A DNA stretch of 64,000 bases from Chryseobacterium herbae (GCF_025154075.1 NZ_JAOAMU010000002.1:242358-306357); one strand, 5' to 3'; shown: positions 1 through 8,373, numbered from the stretch's first letter. The notes: generated from the sequence alone by a model not told the origin. Numbers and translations are program-made.

Positions 1-61
1 AATCACAGCTGATCATTAGAAAAGAACCGACAAAAAGGATAAAAAATGTGTTTTTTAGCAT
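1..61 (-). CDS. Lipoprotein, N-terminal fragment (gene runs off the left edge)
   Basis: An ATG at 61 read leftward encodes about 20 residues before the window ends: a lysine near the N-terminus, a hydrophobic core, then the lipobox-like MISC followed by D. This is a typical Bacteroidota lipoprotein signal peptide. The rest lies outside the window, so no function can be given. It lies 99 bp downstream of the next leftward gene and could be cotranscribed with it. Confidence 0.5.
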   Translation of the reverse strand, partial: MLKNTFFILFVGSFLMISCD

Positions 62-160
62 ATTGTAAATGTTGGCGTAAACAATATAAGAAAAAATCAG
101 GAAAATATAAAATTCAGCGGCTCATATTGGCTTCAATACGGAAAAATTGACAAGACCATT

Positions 161-862
161 TTAATACTCTATAGGAATAAGGACAATCCCTGAAACATCA
201 AAACCATTCACATTAGTTTTCCATGTGGGTGATTTTTTAACGATTTCTATAAGTTTAGTTTTTATATTGTCTGCAATGCTGAGGTTTCTGATTTCTATAA
301 AAGAAGCGGAGCCTTTAGGATCTATATCCAAGACCAAAACAGCATTTCCACTATCTTTCTTTTTAAATTTCTGATCCAAAACAGGATAGATGTTTTTTTC
401 TACCCATTGATATAGCGCGGTTTCTCCACCTTCAAATTCCGGATGCGGAGGCTTGTTGTCTTTAAACTTGGGTGGAAGGTCATTGGGATAAGCGCTCAGA
501 CTAAGATTTTCTTTGATCAGTTTAAGACTTCCTTTTTTGTTTGGGCTGTATATTTTTTGATTGATCTTATTGGATTTAAGGTCAATATCTATAAAATGGA
601 TTTCCGTATCATTGATCCGGTAAAATCCCCGGTGAGTTTCTTCACTGGAGGCATTTTTTACCAATGCATTTTCCTTGATAGTATCCCCTTTATTTGGAAT
701 CAGGTACAGTTCTTTGGATGTTGACTGGTCTTTTTTGTTCTGAAGATAAATGTCGTAATTAAAGCTTTTCAGTTTTACATTTTCTCTGAGTTCAGTCTGC
801 TGTGCAAAATAAAATAGCGGCGTCAAAAGTAATGAAATGGTAAATAATTGGTGTTTTGGCAT
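161..862 (-). CDS. Secreted protein with a TonB C-terminal-like domain
   Basis: The 233-residue protein has an N-terminal signal peptide ending near YFAQQ. Its central part is charged and unrecognised. The last roughly 95 residues contain PEFEGGETALYQWVEKN, then YP, then alternating short hydrophobic strands. This resembles the FPGG-x-ALxxFIxxNIxYP start of TonB C-terminal domains in Bacteroidota. Such domains occur in TonB energy transducers and in stand-alone secreted proteins. There is no transmembrane anchor plus proline-rich linker, so this is probably not a functional TonB. A degenerate -7 box is seen upstream on the minus strand. Domain call moderate, function unknown. Confidence 0.6.
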   Translation of the reverse strand: MPKHQLFTISLLLTPLFYFAQQTELRENVKLKSFNYDIYLQNKKDQSTSKELYLIPNKGDTIKENALVKNASSEETHRGFYRINDTEIHFIDIDLKSNKINQKIYSPNKKGSLKLIKENLSLSAYPNDLPPKFKDNKPPHPEFEGGETALYQWVEKNIYPVLDQKFKKKDSGNAVLVLDIDPKGSASFIEIRNLSIADNIKTKLIEIVKKSPTWKTNVNGFDVSGIVLIPIEY

Positions 863-1330
863 GTGATCAGTGTTGGTGGAACCAAGATAGGGAATATAAC
901 GTAATCGGGAATGTTTTTAGGAAATCTTAAAATTTTTCAAAGTTTTTTTTGCTAATTATTTATTGACCACAGATTTCACAGAAGACCACAGATGATTGAG
1001 AATATTTTTACGGCTTTGTTATTATAAAAATCTAGGATTTTGAAAAACTTAAGTGTTCTTTTATGCAGTTTTATAGTCAACTTCAATTAACTAAAGTGCT
1101 TAAAAACTTTTGTGGTTATTATTTATTTCCCACAGATTTCACGGAGAAACACAGATGATTGAGAATATTTTCTACAGCTTTGTTATTATAAAAATCTAGG
1201 ATTTTTTGAAAAACTTTTGTGCTCTTCTACGCGATTTTATAGTCAACTTCTATTAATCTAAAGTGCTTGAAAAAACTTTTGTGCCTTTTGTGGTTGAAAT
1301 AAGCGCTGCCACATTTTGCAATTTCTTTTC
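863..1330. repeat. Gene-free region with a 163-bp tandem duplication
   Basis: No gene is seen here. Two imperfect direct copies lie head to tail: about 968-1130 and 1131-1293. Both begin CACAGATTTCAC, contain GATGATTGAGAATATTTT and the word AAAATCTAGGATTTT, and end in a run like ACTTTTGTG. They differ by scattered substitutions and small indels. Confidence 0.7.
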
Positions 1331-2257
1331 TTAATCCACCTTCTGCCTTGTAAACATTCCTGGTTTGTAATTAATAATAAAAACACCACAGATAATCATG
1401 ACCGCAGCAAGGATAAATTTAAGGGAAATGTTTTCATCCATGATCAACCAACCTAAAAATATGGCAATAATAGTATTCACGTAAGCAAGTATAGAAACCT
1501 GCACAGGAGATATTTTGGTTAAAGCATAATGGAACGCAAAAAATGCTGCGACAGAACCGAAAACAGACAGATAAATCATCGCTGAAATACTTTTTAAAGA
1601 CCAGTTTCCGAAGTTATAGTTCTCTGAAAACACTAAGGCGAAAATAACCTGTACAACGCCTGCAAAGAGAAACTGATAAAACAGGTTCAGGGTAATATTG
1701 CCGCTTTGTATATTAAGTTTCTTGGTGAAAATAGTTCCTGAAGCCCATCCTGCAATGGCACAGAAAAGAAAAATCATTCCCATTCTGTAATCCGGATTGG
1801 CAAGGTCCTGAATACCGTCCCAGAAAATAAAAAGAATCCCGCTGAAACACAGCAAAACACCGGCCAGCGCTCTGAAACTGAATTTCTGCAAACCGACTGC
1901 CAGACTTCCCAGGAACACCAGAATTGGAGAACAGGCACTGATCAATGAAGCCAGACTGCTGGAGACGGTTTCCTCAGCTACGGTGGTCATTCCGTTGGCT
2001 ACGATCAGCATCAGAGAAGCGAAAACAATCTGATAGCCTAAGTTTTTCCAACCTATCCATTTAAACTCTTTTCTTGAAAGAAGAACGACAAGCATTATAA
2101 TTGCTGCCAGAAACTGGCGAATCCCCGCCACAAACCATGCAGGAATAGTTTCCACCGCAACGCGTATTGCCAAAAATGTAGTTCCCCAAACCATGGCAAC
2201 GGTGAGAACGGCAAAAAGAAGTTTGTAATCTTTCAAGGTAAGTGAATCGTATAACAC
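1331..2257 (-). CDS. EamA/DMT-family transporter
   Basis: This roughly 300-residue protein has about ten hydrophobic segments and the duplicated EamA architecture. The first repeat opens with the characteristic VWGTTFLAIRVAVETIPAWF and the second with CAIAGWASGTIF. The family exports or imports small metabolites across the inner membrane; the substrate cannot be read here. The outermost start, at 2257, is GTG and lies directly next to a TATATTTG promoter box on the minus strand (2259-2266). That box would put transcription start inside the frame. TTG at 2236 or ATG at 2194 are therefore better starts, and TTG 2236 keeps a normal N-terminus before LLFAVL. Confidence 0.85.
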   Translation of the reverse strand: MLYDSLTLKDYKLLFAVLTVAMVWGTTFLAIRVAVETIPAWFVAGIRQFLAAIIMLVVLLSRKEFKWIGWKNLGYQIVFASLMLIVANGMTTVAEETVSSSLASLISACSPILVFLGSLAVGLQKFSFRALAGVLLCFSGILFIFWDGIQDLANPDYRMGMIFLFCAIAGWASGTIFTKKLNIQSGNITLNLFYQFLFAGVVQVIFALVFSENYNFGNWSLKSISAMIYLSVFGSVAAFFAFHYALTKISPVQVSILAYVNTIIAIFLGWLIMDENISLKFILAAVMIICGVFIINYKPGMFTRQKVD

Positions 2258-2258
2258 A

Positions 2259-2266
2259 CAAATATA
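2259..2266 (-). promoter_or_regulatory. -7 promoter box of the DMT transporter gene
   Basis: On the minus strand this reads TATATTTG, a perfect match to the Bacteroidota -7 consensus TAnnTTTG. It lies immediately before the GTG at 2257, which argues that translation starts further downstream. Confidence 0.45.
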
Positions 2267-2334
2267 CCTGTTCTGAAATGAATTTTATGGGTACAGTTTG
2301 TGGGATTTTCACTGATACAGATGAGGAAGCAGAA

Positions 2335-2473
2335 TGGGAGAGGGAAGAGGGAGGCTGGAAGTTACTGATGGTCGTTTGATGACTACAGTTCTTATAAAGT
2401 AATTGAAAATAGAATGAGGCTATAGTTATCCTCTTAAACGTCATAACTTCCATCTTCCAGCCTCCCTCTTCCT
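2335..2473. repeat. About 140-bp element with 19-bp perfect inverted ends
   Basis: GGAAGAGGGAGGCTGGAAG at 2343-2361 is exactly complementary to 2454-2472, with 92 bp between. A second element of the same length and similar ends lies at about 10450-10590. No transposase is encoded. It may also act as a large transcript hairpin between the DMT gene and the downstream end of the MDR gene. Confidence 0.6.
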
Positions 2474-3486
2474 TACTTTTCACAACAGATCACTATTTTC
2501 CCAGTTGCTTTTCCACTTTCCAGCAATGAATACGCATCATCTGCCTGTTCCAATGAATAGGATTGGGAATGGAGCTGAACTTTTACTTTTCCGGTTTCCA
2601 TGAGAAGGGCTGCTTCTTTTAAAATATCTCCGTGGTGTTTTTTTCTTTCTCCGGACAAAAGAGGATAGAGGGTGAAAACTCCGGAGTACTTTGCATTCCG
2701 GAAAGACAGAGGAGCTAGGCTGTGTGTCCCCCATCCGAGAATACTTACCACATGTCCCGTATATTGTTTTACAGCACGAAAAGAATCATCCAGTACGCTG
2801 CCTCCAACCGTGTCAACAACGGCATCGAAGCCCAATCCGTTGGTGTATTGCTGCACATATTGATCAACGGATAAAGTGGTGTAATCAATAGGTTCCGCGC
2901 CATATTTTCTGATCTGATCTGAACTGTTTGGTTGTACCGTTGTATACACTTTTGCTCCTTTTGCCACAGCGATTTGTACTGCCATATGACCTACACCTCC
3001 GGCTCCTCCGTGAATCAATACCGTCTGGCCACTTTGAATATTGATCTGATCTGCGAGTGCTTCCCACGCGGTAATAAATATCAACGGTATTGCGGCAGCT
3101 TCCTGAAATGAAATGCTTTTTGGTTTTAAGCTAATGTGTTCCGCATCGGCTGTAATGTATTCCGCTAAAGTTCCCTGATGATCACCAATACCGCCTACCA
3201 TACCGAAAACTTCGTCACCCATTTTAAAATCATGAACGTTTTTCCCTGTTTCTATGACAATTCCTGACATATCGATTCCCAATACTGCGGGAAGATTAAC
3301 TTGAGCGTGAGCAGCCTGGCCGTTTTTAATTTTCAGGTCTAAAGGATTCAATCCGGCAGCTTTTATCCTGATTAAAACCTGATGGTCTTTGGGGATGGGC
3401 TGATCAATATCTTTCATGACGAAAGGTTTTCCAAACTCTTCTGTGATAAGAGCTTTCATTGTTTTGGTGTTAAGATCTGAATTCAT
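2473..3486 (-). CDS. NADP-dependent MDR-family oxidoreductase (quinone oxidoreductase-like)
   Basis: This 337-residue protein is of the medium-chain dehydrogenase/reductase superfamily. The N-terminal GroES-like catalytic domain begins KALITEEFGKPF and contains GLNPLDLKIKNG and GIDMSGIV. The Rossmann nucleotide-binding motif is LIHGGAGGVGHMAVQIA, near residues 155-172. The structural zinc cysteines of zinc alcohol dehydrogenases are absent, as in zinc-independent quinone oxidoreductases. It probably reduces quinones or enals with NADPH in the cytoplasm. The gene is divergent from the AraC regulator across a short gap, which suggests control by that regulator. ATG at 3486 is used; a second ATG ten codons in is possible. 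Confidence 0.88.
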   Translation of the reverse strand: MNSDLNTKTMKALITEEFGKPFVMKDIDQPIPKDHQVLIRIKAAGLNPLDLKIKNGQAAHAQVNLPAVLGIDMSGIVIETGKNVHDFKMGDEVFGMVGGIGDHQGTLAEYITADAEHISLKPKSISFQEAAAIPLIFITAWEALADQINIQSGQTVLIHGGAGGVGHMAVQIAVAKGAKVYTTVQPNSSDQIRKYGAEPIDYTTLSVDQYVQQYTNGLGFDAVVDTVGGSVLDDSFRAVKQYTGHVVSILGWGTHSLAPLSFRNAKYSGVFTLYPLLSGERKKHHGDILKEAALLMETGKVKVQLHSQSYSLEQADDAYSLLESGKATGKIVICCEK

Positions 3487-3572
3487 TGTTTTCTTTTTTG
3501 ATCATACAAATTTCTGAACTTTACCATCTTGAAATGTTGTATTTTTACATGATTAAAGGGTATAATATTGTC

Positions 3573-4403
3573 ATGAAAAAAGATTTTATTCACGAACCGT
3601 TTGAACTGGATTTAAAAGAACCGGTGGATGTCTGTCCAAGAGGTGGACACAGCGTCAGTTTTTTTGAATTGGTTTATATTGTTTCAGGAACGGGAATACA
3701 GGAGATTAACGGGAATGAGTTTCCTTACCGCGAGGGAAATCTATTTCTGCTTGTCCCGGAAGATGCTCATCACTTTACTTTTAAAACAAAAACCCAGCTG
3801 TTTTTTATAAGATTCAATAAAGTGTTCCTTCAGACCAAGCCTATGACAGCGACTTTCCTGAAGCGGCTTGAACAGACGTTTTCCAATCATACTTTCCAGG
3901 GACCTGTGATCAAAGGGAGGGATAATGAAAGGTTGATGGGGAATCTAATGGAGAATCTGATGATGGCAATGAAAAGTAAGAATCTTTATACTGGTGAAAT
4001 GATTCAGCTGCTGGTGCAGGCTGTTCTTACTGGGGTTGCTCAGAACCTGATGAAGGAAGATATGGTAGAAGTGAACGAAATGACTGATCACAAAGCTGCA
4101 ACTATCATTCAGTATGTGCATGGGAATATTTATGATCCTAAAAAACTGACCGGGGAACATATCAGCAGTCTGTTTGGGATTTCCAAAACCTATGTTGGAC
4201 GCTATTTTAAAAATAATACAGGAAAAACGTTAAATGAATATGCTACCCAATATAAAATACGCCTTATCGAAAACCGTTTAAAATACAGTGATATGCGCAT
4301 CAGTGAAATAGCTGACGAATTCGGGTTTACAGATAAAAGTCATCTGAACCGCTTTTTCAAAAAGCTGAAAGGAGTGTCGCCGTCCGCATTCAGGAATGAA
4401 TAG
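3573..4403 (+). CDS. AraC-family transcriptional regulator
   Basis: The protein of about 276 residues has an N-terminal cupin-like sensor region (VSFFELVYIVSGTGIQEI...GNLFLLVPEDAHHF). The C-terminal double helix-turn-helix includes ISSLFGISKTYVGRYFK and ISEIADEFGFTDKSHLNRFFKK, followed by the GVSPSAFR signature. The start was set at ATG 3573. ATG 3549 is also in frame but sits just after a TATTTTTA -7-like sequence. The gene points away from the MDR oxidoreductase gene, so it probably responds to a small molecule and controls that enzyme and itself. Confidence 0.85.
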   Translation: MKKDFIHEPFELDLKEPVDVCPRGGHSVSFFELVYIVSGTGIQEINGNEFPYREGNLFLLVPEDAHHFTFKTKTQLFFIRFNKVFLQTKPMTATFLKRLEQTFSNHTFQGPVIKGRDNERLMGNLMENLMMAMKSKNLYTGEMIQLLVQAVLTGVAQNLMKEDMVEVNEMTDHKAATIIQYVHGNIYDPKKLTGEHISSLFGISKTYVGRYFKNNTGKTLNEYATQYKIRLIENRLKYSDMRISEIADEFGFTDKSHLNRFFKKLKGVSPSAFRNE

Positions 4404-4435
4404 CGCTGTGATTTTAAAAAAAGACATTTATTCTT

Positions 4436-4443
4436 TATCTTTG
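4436..4443 (+). promoter_or_regulatory. -7 promoter box of purE
   Basis: TATCTTTG is a perfect TAnnTTTG box 21 bp before the purE ATG at 4465. No clear TTG is seen at the -33 spacing. Confidence 0.5.
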
Positions 4444-4464
4444 AAGATCTAATAAAATTTGAAG

Positions 4465-4968
4465 ATGGTAGGAATTATTATGGGCAGCCAGAGCGATCTG
4501 CCGATCATGGAACAGGCTGCTAATTTTTTGAAAAGCCTTGATATTCCATACGAACTGACGGTAGTTTCGGCGCACAGAACACCGGAAAGGATGTTTGATT
4601 ATGCTAAAACAGCACAAGAAAGAGGCCTGAAAGTGATCATCGCAGGAGCAGGAGGAGCCGCACACCTTCCGGGTATGGTAGCGAGTTGTACAACTTTGCC
4701 GGTAATCGGAGTTCCGATTCTGTCAAGCAATTCTATTGACGGCTGGGATTCTGTACTGTCTATCCTTCAGATGCCGGGTGGAATTCCTGTGGCAACGGTT
4801 GCTTTAAACGGAGCGCTGAATGCCGGAATTCTGGCAGCTAAAATTTTAGGAACCGGAAACCAGAAGATTGCTGAAGATCTTCAGAAATATCAGGATGCTT
4901 TGAAAGATAAGGTCTTGGGAACGGTTGATGATATTAAAGCTCAACACCCCAATCCATACGATAAATAA
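4465..4968 (+). CDS. purE: N5-carboxyaminoimidazole ribonucleotide mutase (PurE)
   Basis: This 167-residue class I PurE converts N5-CAIR to CAIR in de novo purine synthesis in the cytoplasm. Family signatures are [11 protein letters not shown] at the N-terminus, [35 protein letters not shown] and [16 protein letters not shown]. The length is normal. ATG 4465 gives the standard N-terminus [11 protein letters not shown]; an in-frame TTG two codons earlier is not needed. purK is not adjacent. The gene ends before a strong bidirectional terminator shared with the convergent surface-protein gene. Confidence 0.96.
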   Translation: MVGIIMGSQSDLPIMEQAANFLKSLDIPYELTVVSAHRTPERMFDYAKTAQERGLKVIIAGAGGAAHLPGMVASCTTLPVIGVPILSSNSIDGWDSVLSILQMPGGIPVATVALNGALNAGILAAKILGTGNQKIAEDLQKYQDALKDKVLGTVDDIKAQHPNPYDK

Positions 4969-4978
4969 CATTAATAAT

Positions 4979-5010
4979 AAATTACCCCGCTACATGTAAC
5001 GGGGTAATTT
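4979..5010. terminator. Bidirectional intrinsic terminator between purE and the BspA-like gene
   Basis: A perfect 11-bp stem AAATTACCCCG / CGGGGTAATTT encloses a 10-nt loop and is flanked by A/T-rich tails on both sides. It lies between two convergent genes. Confidence 0.85.
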
Positions 5011-5012
5011 AT

Positions 5013-6638
5013 TTATTTCTTAATGAATTTGAGGATTTGTGATCCACGATCGGTAGTGAGTTGCAATATATAATTTCCACTTGTTAAGGAACCGACATCG
5101 ATATAATCTCTGTCCAGTACGTTTTGAAGTGCTATTCTTCCCGAGCTGTCAAAGATTTTGTAACTGCGGCCTCCTTTTAGATTTTTGATGTAAATGATTT
5201 GGTCTGCAGGATTGGGAAATAAAGTGACAGAATGAGTAGACTGTACATCCGATACCCCTAAAAATCTACATTCTCCTGCAACATCTCCTAACAATCCCCA
5301 CCCTTTGTTAATAAGCGTATCCCTAAATGCCGAAACATCAGAAGAATAGGCGAACGGAGTAAGTGCTCCCAGCATGATATTATTAGGTGTATTTGAATTG
5401 ATAGCCCAACCTCTCAGTGTTCTGCTGTAGTTGCTACAGTCCATCCCGCTTTCAGAGATCATCCTAAATGCTGATGTTAAAGATGTTAGGTTCCAGACCT
5501 CGAGTGATTGATTGAAACTTGAAGCATTTGAAAATAAATAACTCATATTGGTTACATTATGAGTGTCCCATGTGTCCAGAGGCTGGTTGAAACTGCTGGC
5601 ACTATCGAAAGAGGTATCCATATTGGTGACTTTACTCACATTCCATGTTTGCAAAGGCTGGTCAAAGGCTGTATTGCCATGAAATATATGTTCCATATTA
5701 TTGACGTTTGAGGTGTCCCATGTAGCCAGAGATTGGTTAAATACTGGAATGAAATGAAACATATAAGCTATATTTTTTACTTTGGAAACATTCCATTGAT
5801 CCACTGGCTGATTGAAGGATTCGCATGACGCAAACATATAGGACATGTCGGTTACATTGGAAACATTCCAGCTATTCAGATTTTGGTTGAATGCTTTTCT
5901 TACATTGAACATAAAACTCATGTTTTCTGCAGAAGAAGTATCCCAGGAGCCAATGGGTGGATTGAATAGATCCGTTGGCGTATTGATACCGACAGTAACA
6001 GAATATCCGAACATGGATCTGAAATTTTTAATTGTAGAGGTATTCCAGCTAGCCATAGAAGGATTTCCGAAGAACTTGTGTGCATTGTGAAACATATAGG
6101 AAGCATCGGTGACTCCGGAGAGATCCGGTGCATCCGTTGCAGTCATGTTCATATTTTTACATTCCACAAAAGCTGCATTCATAGAATCCCAGTGAATTTT
6201 TCCCCACTGTTCGATGTCAACCAGTTTTTCTGCGCTGCCAAAAAGCTTCCACGAGGTTACAATGTGTTGAAAGACATAGGTATTTGGGGTTCCAAATTGC
6301 AGCTGTCTGAATGTTCCGTTTCCATTGCTGACTTTTAGTCTGTAAAACGTCGTTGAGGGATCGGGGTTTAACGGTGTTCCGAAATCTATGAGAATCTGTA
6401 GGGCAGAGGTGACATTCTGCAGGGTACCGGAATGTTGCGGATATCCGACCTCTTCCCAGGTAATCGTGAAATTTTCTCCTTTCCCGGGAAACCATATTTG
6501 AGTGTTAGTTGCTGCAACCGGAGCATTAACGGGCGAGGAGACTGCATTAGGTTTCCAGATTGTAATAAATTCATCTTGGGCCTTAATACATTGAAATAAT
6601 AATACTATTAGAATAAATGGTAGAATTTTTTTAATCAT
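5013..6638 (-). CDS. BspA-type repeat surface protein with T9SS type A sorting domain
   Basis: The 541-residue protein has a signal peptide (cleavage near IKAQDEF). The middle, about residues 130-420, is filled with DUF285/BspA-like repeats of about 25 residues, such as FNQPLDTWDTHNVTNMSYLF. The last roughly 75 residues form a T9SS C-terminal sorting domain (LFPNPADQIIYI...GNYILQL...ILKFIKK). It should cross the outer membrane through the T9SS and be attached or released at the surface. This system is partly encoded near 14-21 kb of this window. BspA-like proteins often bind host or environmental polymers; the ligand is unknown. It is a single-gene unit between two terminators. Confidence 0.9.
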   Translation of the reverse strand: MIKKILPFILIVLLFQCIKAQDEFITIWKPNAVSSPVNAPVAATNTQIWFPGKGENFTITWEEVGYPQHSGTLQNVTSALQILIDFGTPLNPDPSTTFYRLKVSNGNGTFRQLQFGTPNTYVFQHIVTSWKLFGSAEKLVDIEQWGKIHWDSMNAAFVECKNMNMTATDAPDLSGVTDASYMFHNAHKFFGNPSMASWNTSTIKNFRSMFGYSVTVGINTPTDLFNPPIGSWDTSSAENMSFMFNVRKAFNQNLNSWNVSNVTDMSYMFASCESFNQPVDQWNVSKVKNIAYMFHFIPVFNQSLATWDTSNVNNMEHIFHGNTAFDQPLQTWNVSKVTNMDTSFDSASSFNQPLDTWDTHNVTNMSYLFSNASSFNQSLEVWNLTSLTSAFRMISESGMDCSNYSRTLRGWAINSNTPNNIMLGALTPFAYSSDVSAFRDTLINKGWGLLGDVAGECRFLGVSDVQSTHSVTLFPNPADQIIYIKNLKGGRSYKIFDSSGRIALQNVLDRDYIDVGSLTSGNYILQLTTDRGSQILKFIKK

Positions 6639-6737
6639 ATGTTAATATTTATTTGATAAATATATAAAAATTAATAAAAATCTGCAAATAGTGAATTATT
6701 GATTCGTATCTCTTACTTTTTTTAAAGATGAAATGAA

Positions 6738-6764
6738 AAAACGCTCCGTATGTTGGAGCGTTTT
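6738..6764 (-). terminator. Terminator of the YiaA/B-like gene
   Basis: The stem AAAACGCTCC / GGAGCGTTTT has a 7-nt loop (48-54 of this block). It is followed on the minus strand by a T run and lies 11 bp beyond the stop of the gene at 6775. Confidence 0.75.
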
Positions 6765-6774
6765 AATTTTAATT

Positions 6775-7167
6775 TTATTCCTGGGTCATATTGTCCCGGG
6801 TGTTTTTCTGGACGGAAATAGCTCCGAAAAGGGCGAGGAGGAATGCAAATGCATAAAACCCTTTCTCACTCGGAAGTATAGTGGCATTCCAAAGTCCGAT
6901 AGCCAATAATACAATAGAAGAAAGTGTTGCAAACCAACAGATCCCATAATAGATATCCGTCACCTGAATGTTTTCTAATTTGTCACGAACCGCTTTCTGT
7001 AGAGAGACTACAGCAAAAAGACCGTACAAAAGGATGGTAAAATAATATCCTTTTTCATTCAACAGCATTTCAGCCCTGGCAAGGCCTACGATGAAGCCTA
7101 TCATTCCTGCTCCCAATGCTACCCAAGATGCGGCTACGAATGCATTCGATACTCTTTGTTTTTTCAT
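6775..7167 (-). CDS. YiaA/YiaB-family inner membrane protein
   Basis: This small protein of 130 residues has four predicted membrane helices arranged as two similar halves. The first half contains FVAASWVALGAGMIGFIVGL...KGYYFTILLYGLFAVVSLQKAVRD and the second IYYGICWFATLSSIVLLAIGLW...KGFYAFAFLLALFGAISVQKNTRD. This internal duplication, with the repeated KGxY and SxQKxxRD blocks, is typical of YiaA/YiaB proteins. Their molecular function is not known. The gene stands alone. Confidence 0.8.
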   Translation of the reverse strand: MKKQRVSNAFVAASWVALGAGMIGFIVGLARAEMLLNEKGYYFTILLYGLFAVVSLQKAVRDKLENIQVTDIYYGICWFATLSSIVLLAIGLWNATILPSEKGFYAFAFLLALFGAISVQKNTRDNMTQE

Positions 7168-7271
7168 GTATTTTCTGTTTTATTTGAGAGGGCTAATATA
7201 TTCATTTTTTATAAATATAGATCTGCCAAAAGGGAAATATGGGAAAAACCCGGAACAGAGGTCTTATTTGA

Positions 7272-7342
7272 CTTTAAGTTTTGGCTAAAGCCGGTTGATT
7301 TTGTTTTATATAAAAACGGACTAAAGTCCGTTCCTATTGAAT
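7272..7342 (-). repeat. Dispersed paired-hairpin element, copy 1 (minus orientation)
   Basis: On the minus strand the copy has hairpin A (AACGGACT, 2-nt loop, AGTCCGTT; 7315-7332), then about 20 nt, then hairpin B (GGCT TT AGCC; 7283-7292). It is preceded by TCAATAGGA. It matches the element at 42341-42405 with paired changes in the stem. Confidence 0.65.
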
Positions 7343-7402
7343 ACTTATAAGGATGATGATCCAAAACTCATAACTCATAATTCATCATTCAAAATTCCAC
7401 AT

Positions 7403-7497
7403 CTTTCCCCTAGCCCCGATAGTAGCGGTTACCCCACAGCAGGAATGGTTAAGCATTGGCGCGAGGAGTATGAGCGGATAGCGGGAAACAGCTCATA
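7403..7497 (-). repeat. Conserved-looking intergenic element of unknown role
   Basis: On the minus strand the segment starts GAGCTGTTTCCCGCTATCCG and ends CTATCGGGGCTAGGGG. CCCG/CGGG and AGC/GCT blocks at the two ends can pair, and its base composition is clearly more GC-rich than the surroundings. Similar end blocks are familiar to me from intergenic regions of flavobacterial genomes, but I cannot confirm this here. It lies just after the terminator of the lipoprotein gene. Confidence 0.45.
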
Positions 7498-7498
7498 A

Positions 7499-7522
7499 AA
7501 AAACTCCCCAAATTGGAGAGCT
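7499..7522 (-). terminator. Probable terminator of the lipoprotein gene
   Basis: Read on the minus strand, the stem is CTCTCC / GGGGAG with one mismatch and a short A/T loop. A run of seven T follows, directly after the stop at 7528. Confidence 0.5.
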
Positions 7523-7527
7523 TATTA

Positions 7528-8325
7528 TTATTGAGTAATATATTCGTAATTATACTGAGCGGAAAGGCTTCCGTTGGCTTCTTTTGAGATCACCTGAACA
7601 GGTAAACCGTAGCTGTTGTACTGTATGGTGGAAGTTCTGGTTTGTGTTTGTTCCCAGGCACCATTGTTTTTGAAACTTATCTTTTCTGTCAGATAATTGT
7701 TTTTGCTTAAAACATAAGCGCCTCTCATCGTGATTCTCAGATATTTGTTGATATTGGTGTACGGGTTCAGCTTATCATCGTAAGAGAAAACAGTTTTGGT
7801 ATTGAAAGAGAATCCTCCTTCTGAAGTTTCTGATGAAATATTGTTTCCATTATAAGCATAAGTATCAACAATAGGATTGGAACAGTCCGGTGATTGACAA
7901 AGGGTGGAAGAAATAACCTGTCCGCTATTATTATAATTGTAGGTAATCGTTCTGTTATAATCCGGGTTAGTGTAGATTGCTTTAACGTTGACCAGCTGAT
8001 CTCCGTTATAAGTAAAAGCAGAATAGTATTCCAGAGTCTGGTTGGTATTGTAATAGTTTATTTTGACAGGTTTTCCGTTACTGTATTCAAATGTGGAAGT
8101 TCCTGAGGCAGACAATGTTTTTATAAGTTCACCCTGACTATTGTATTCCAGGGTTTGTGTGCTTGTCTGTGGCTGGGATGGATTGTCATAGTAAACGGTC
8201 GTGATTTTACTTAATAATACCTTTGGTTCGGAAGGAGTATTGGTTCCGTCATTATCATCATTGCTGCTGCAGCTGTTAAAGAACACAACAGAGCTCATTA
8301 ATCCAAGAAATAAGTACTTTTTCAT
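7528..8325 (-). CDS. Lipoprotein with YD-like strand repeats, function unknown
   Basis: The 265-residue protein has a lipoprotein signal peptide with lipobox FNSC, then an Asp/Asn/Ser-rich linker (SSNDDNDG). The body is a series of short beta-strand units of the form TLEYNSQGELIKTL, FEYSNGKPVKINYYN, FTYNGDQLVNVKAIY and YNNSGQVISS. These resemble the tandem YD/RHS-like modules of many Bacteroidota lipoproteins. It is probably tethered to the outer or inner membrane. No enzymatic motif was found. It is flanked by its own terminator and an independent upstream gap. Confidence 0.75.
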   Translation of the reverse strand: MKKYLFLGLMSSVVFFNSCSSNDDNDGTNTPSEPKVLLSKITTVYYDNPSQPQTSTQTLEYNSQGELIKTLSASGTSTFEYSNGKPVKINYYNTNQTLEYYSAFTYNGDQLVNVKAIYTNPDYNRTITYNYNNSGQVISSTLCQSPDCSNPIVDTYAYNGNNISSETSEGGFSFNTKTVFSYDDKLNPYTNINKYLRITMRGAYVLSKNNYLTEKISFKNNGAWEQTQTRTSTIQYNSYGLPVQVISKEANGSLSAQYNYEYITQ

Positions 8326-8373
8326 GCTATTTTTTTACCTGGCAAAAATAAGGAATGTACGATCTCTCTGCAT

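Noticed and set aside
2061..2483. Frame on the minus strand overlapping the DMT gene start
   Set aside because: It runs across the inverted-repeat element and out of frame through the transporter gene, and encodes a low-complexity, unrecognised sequence.
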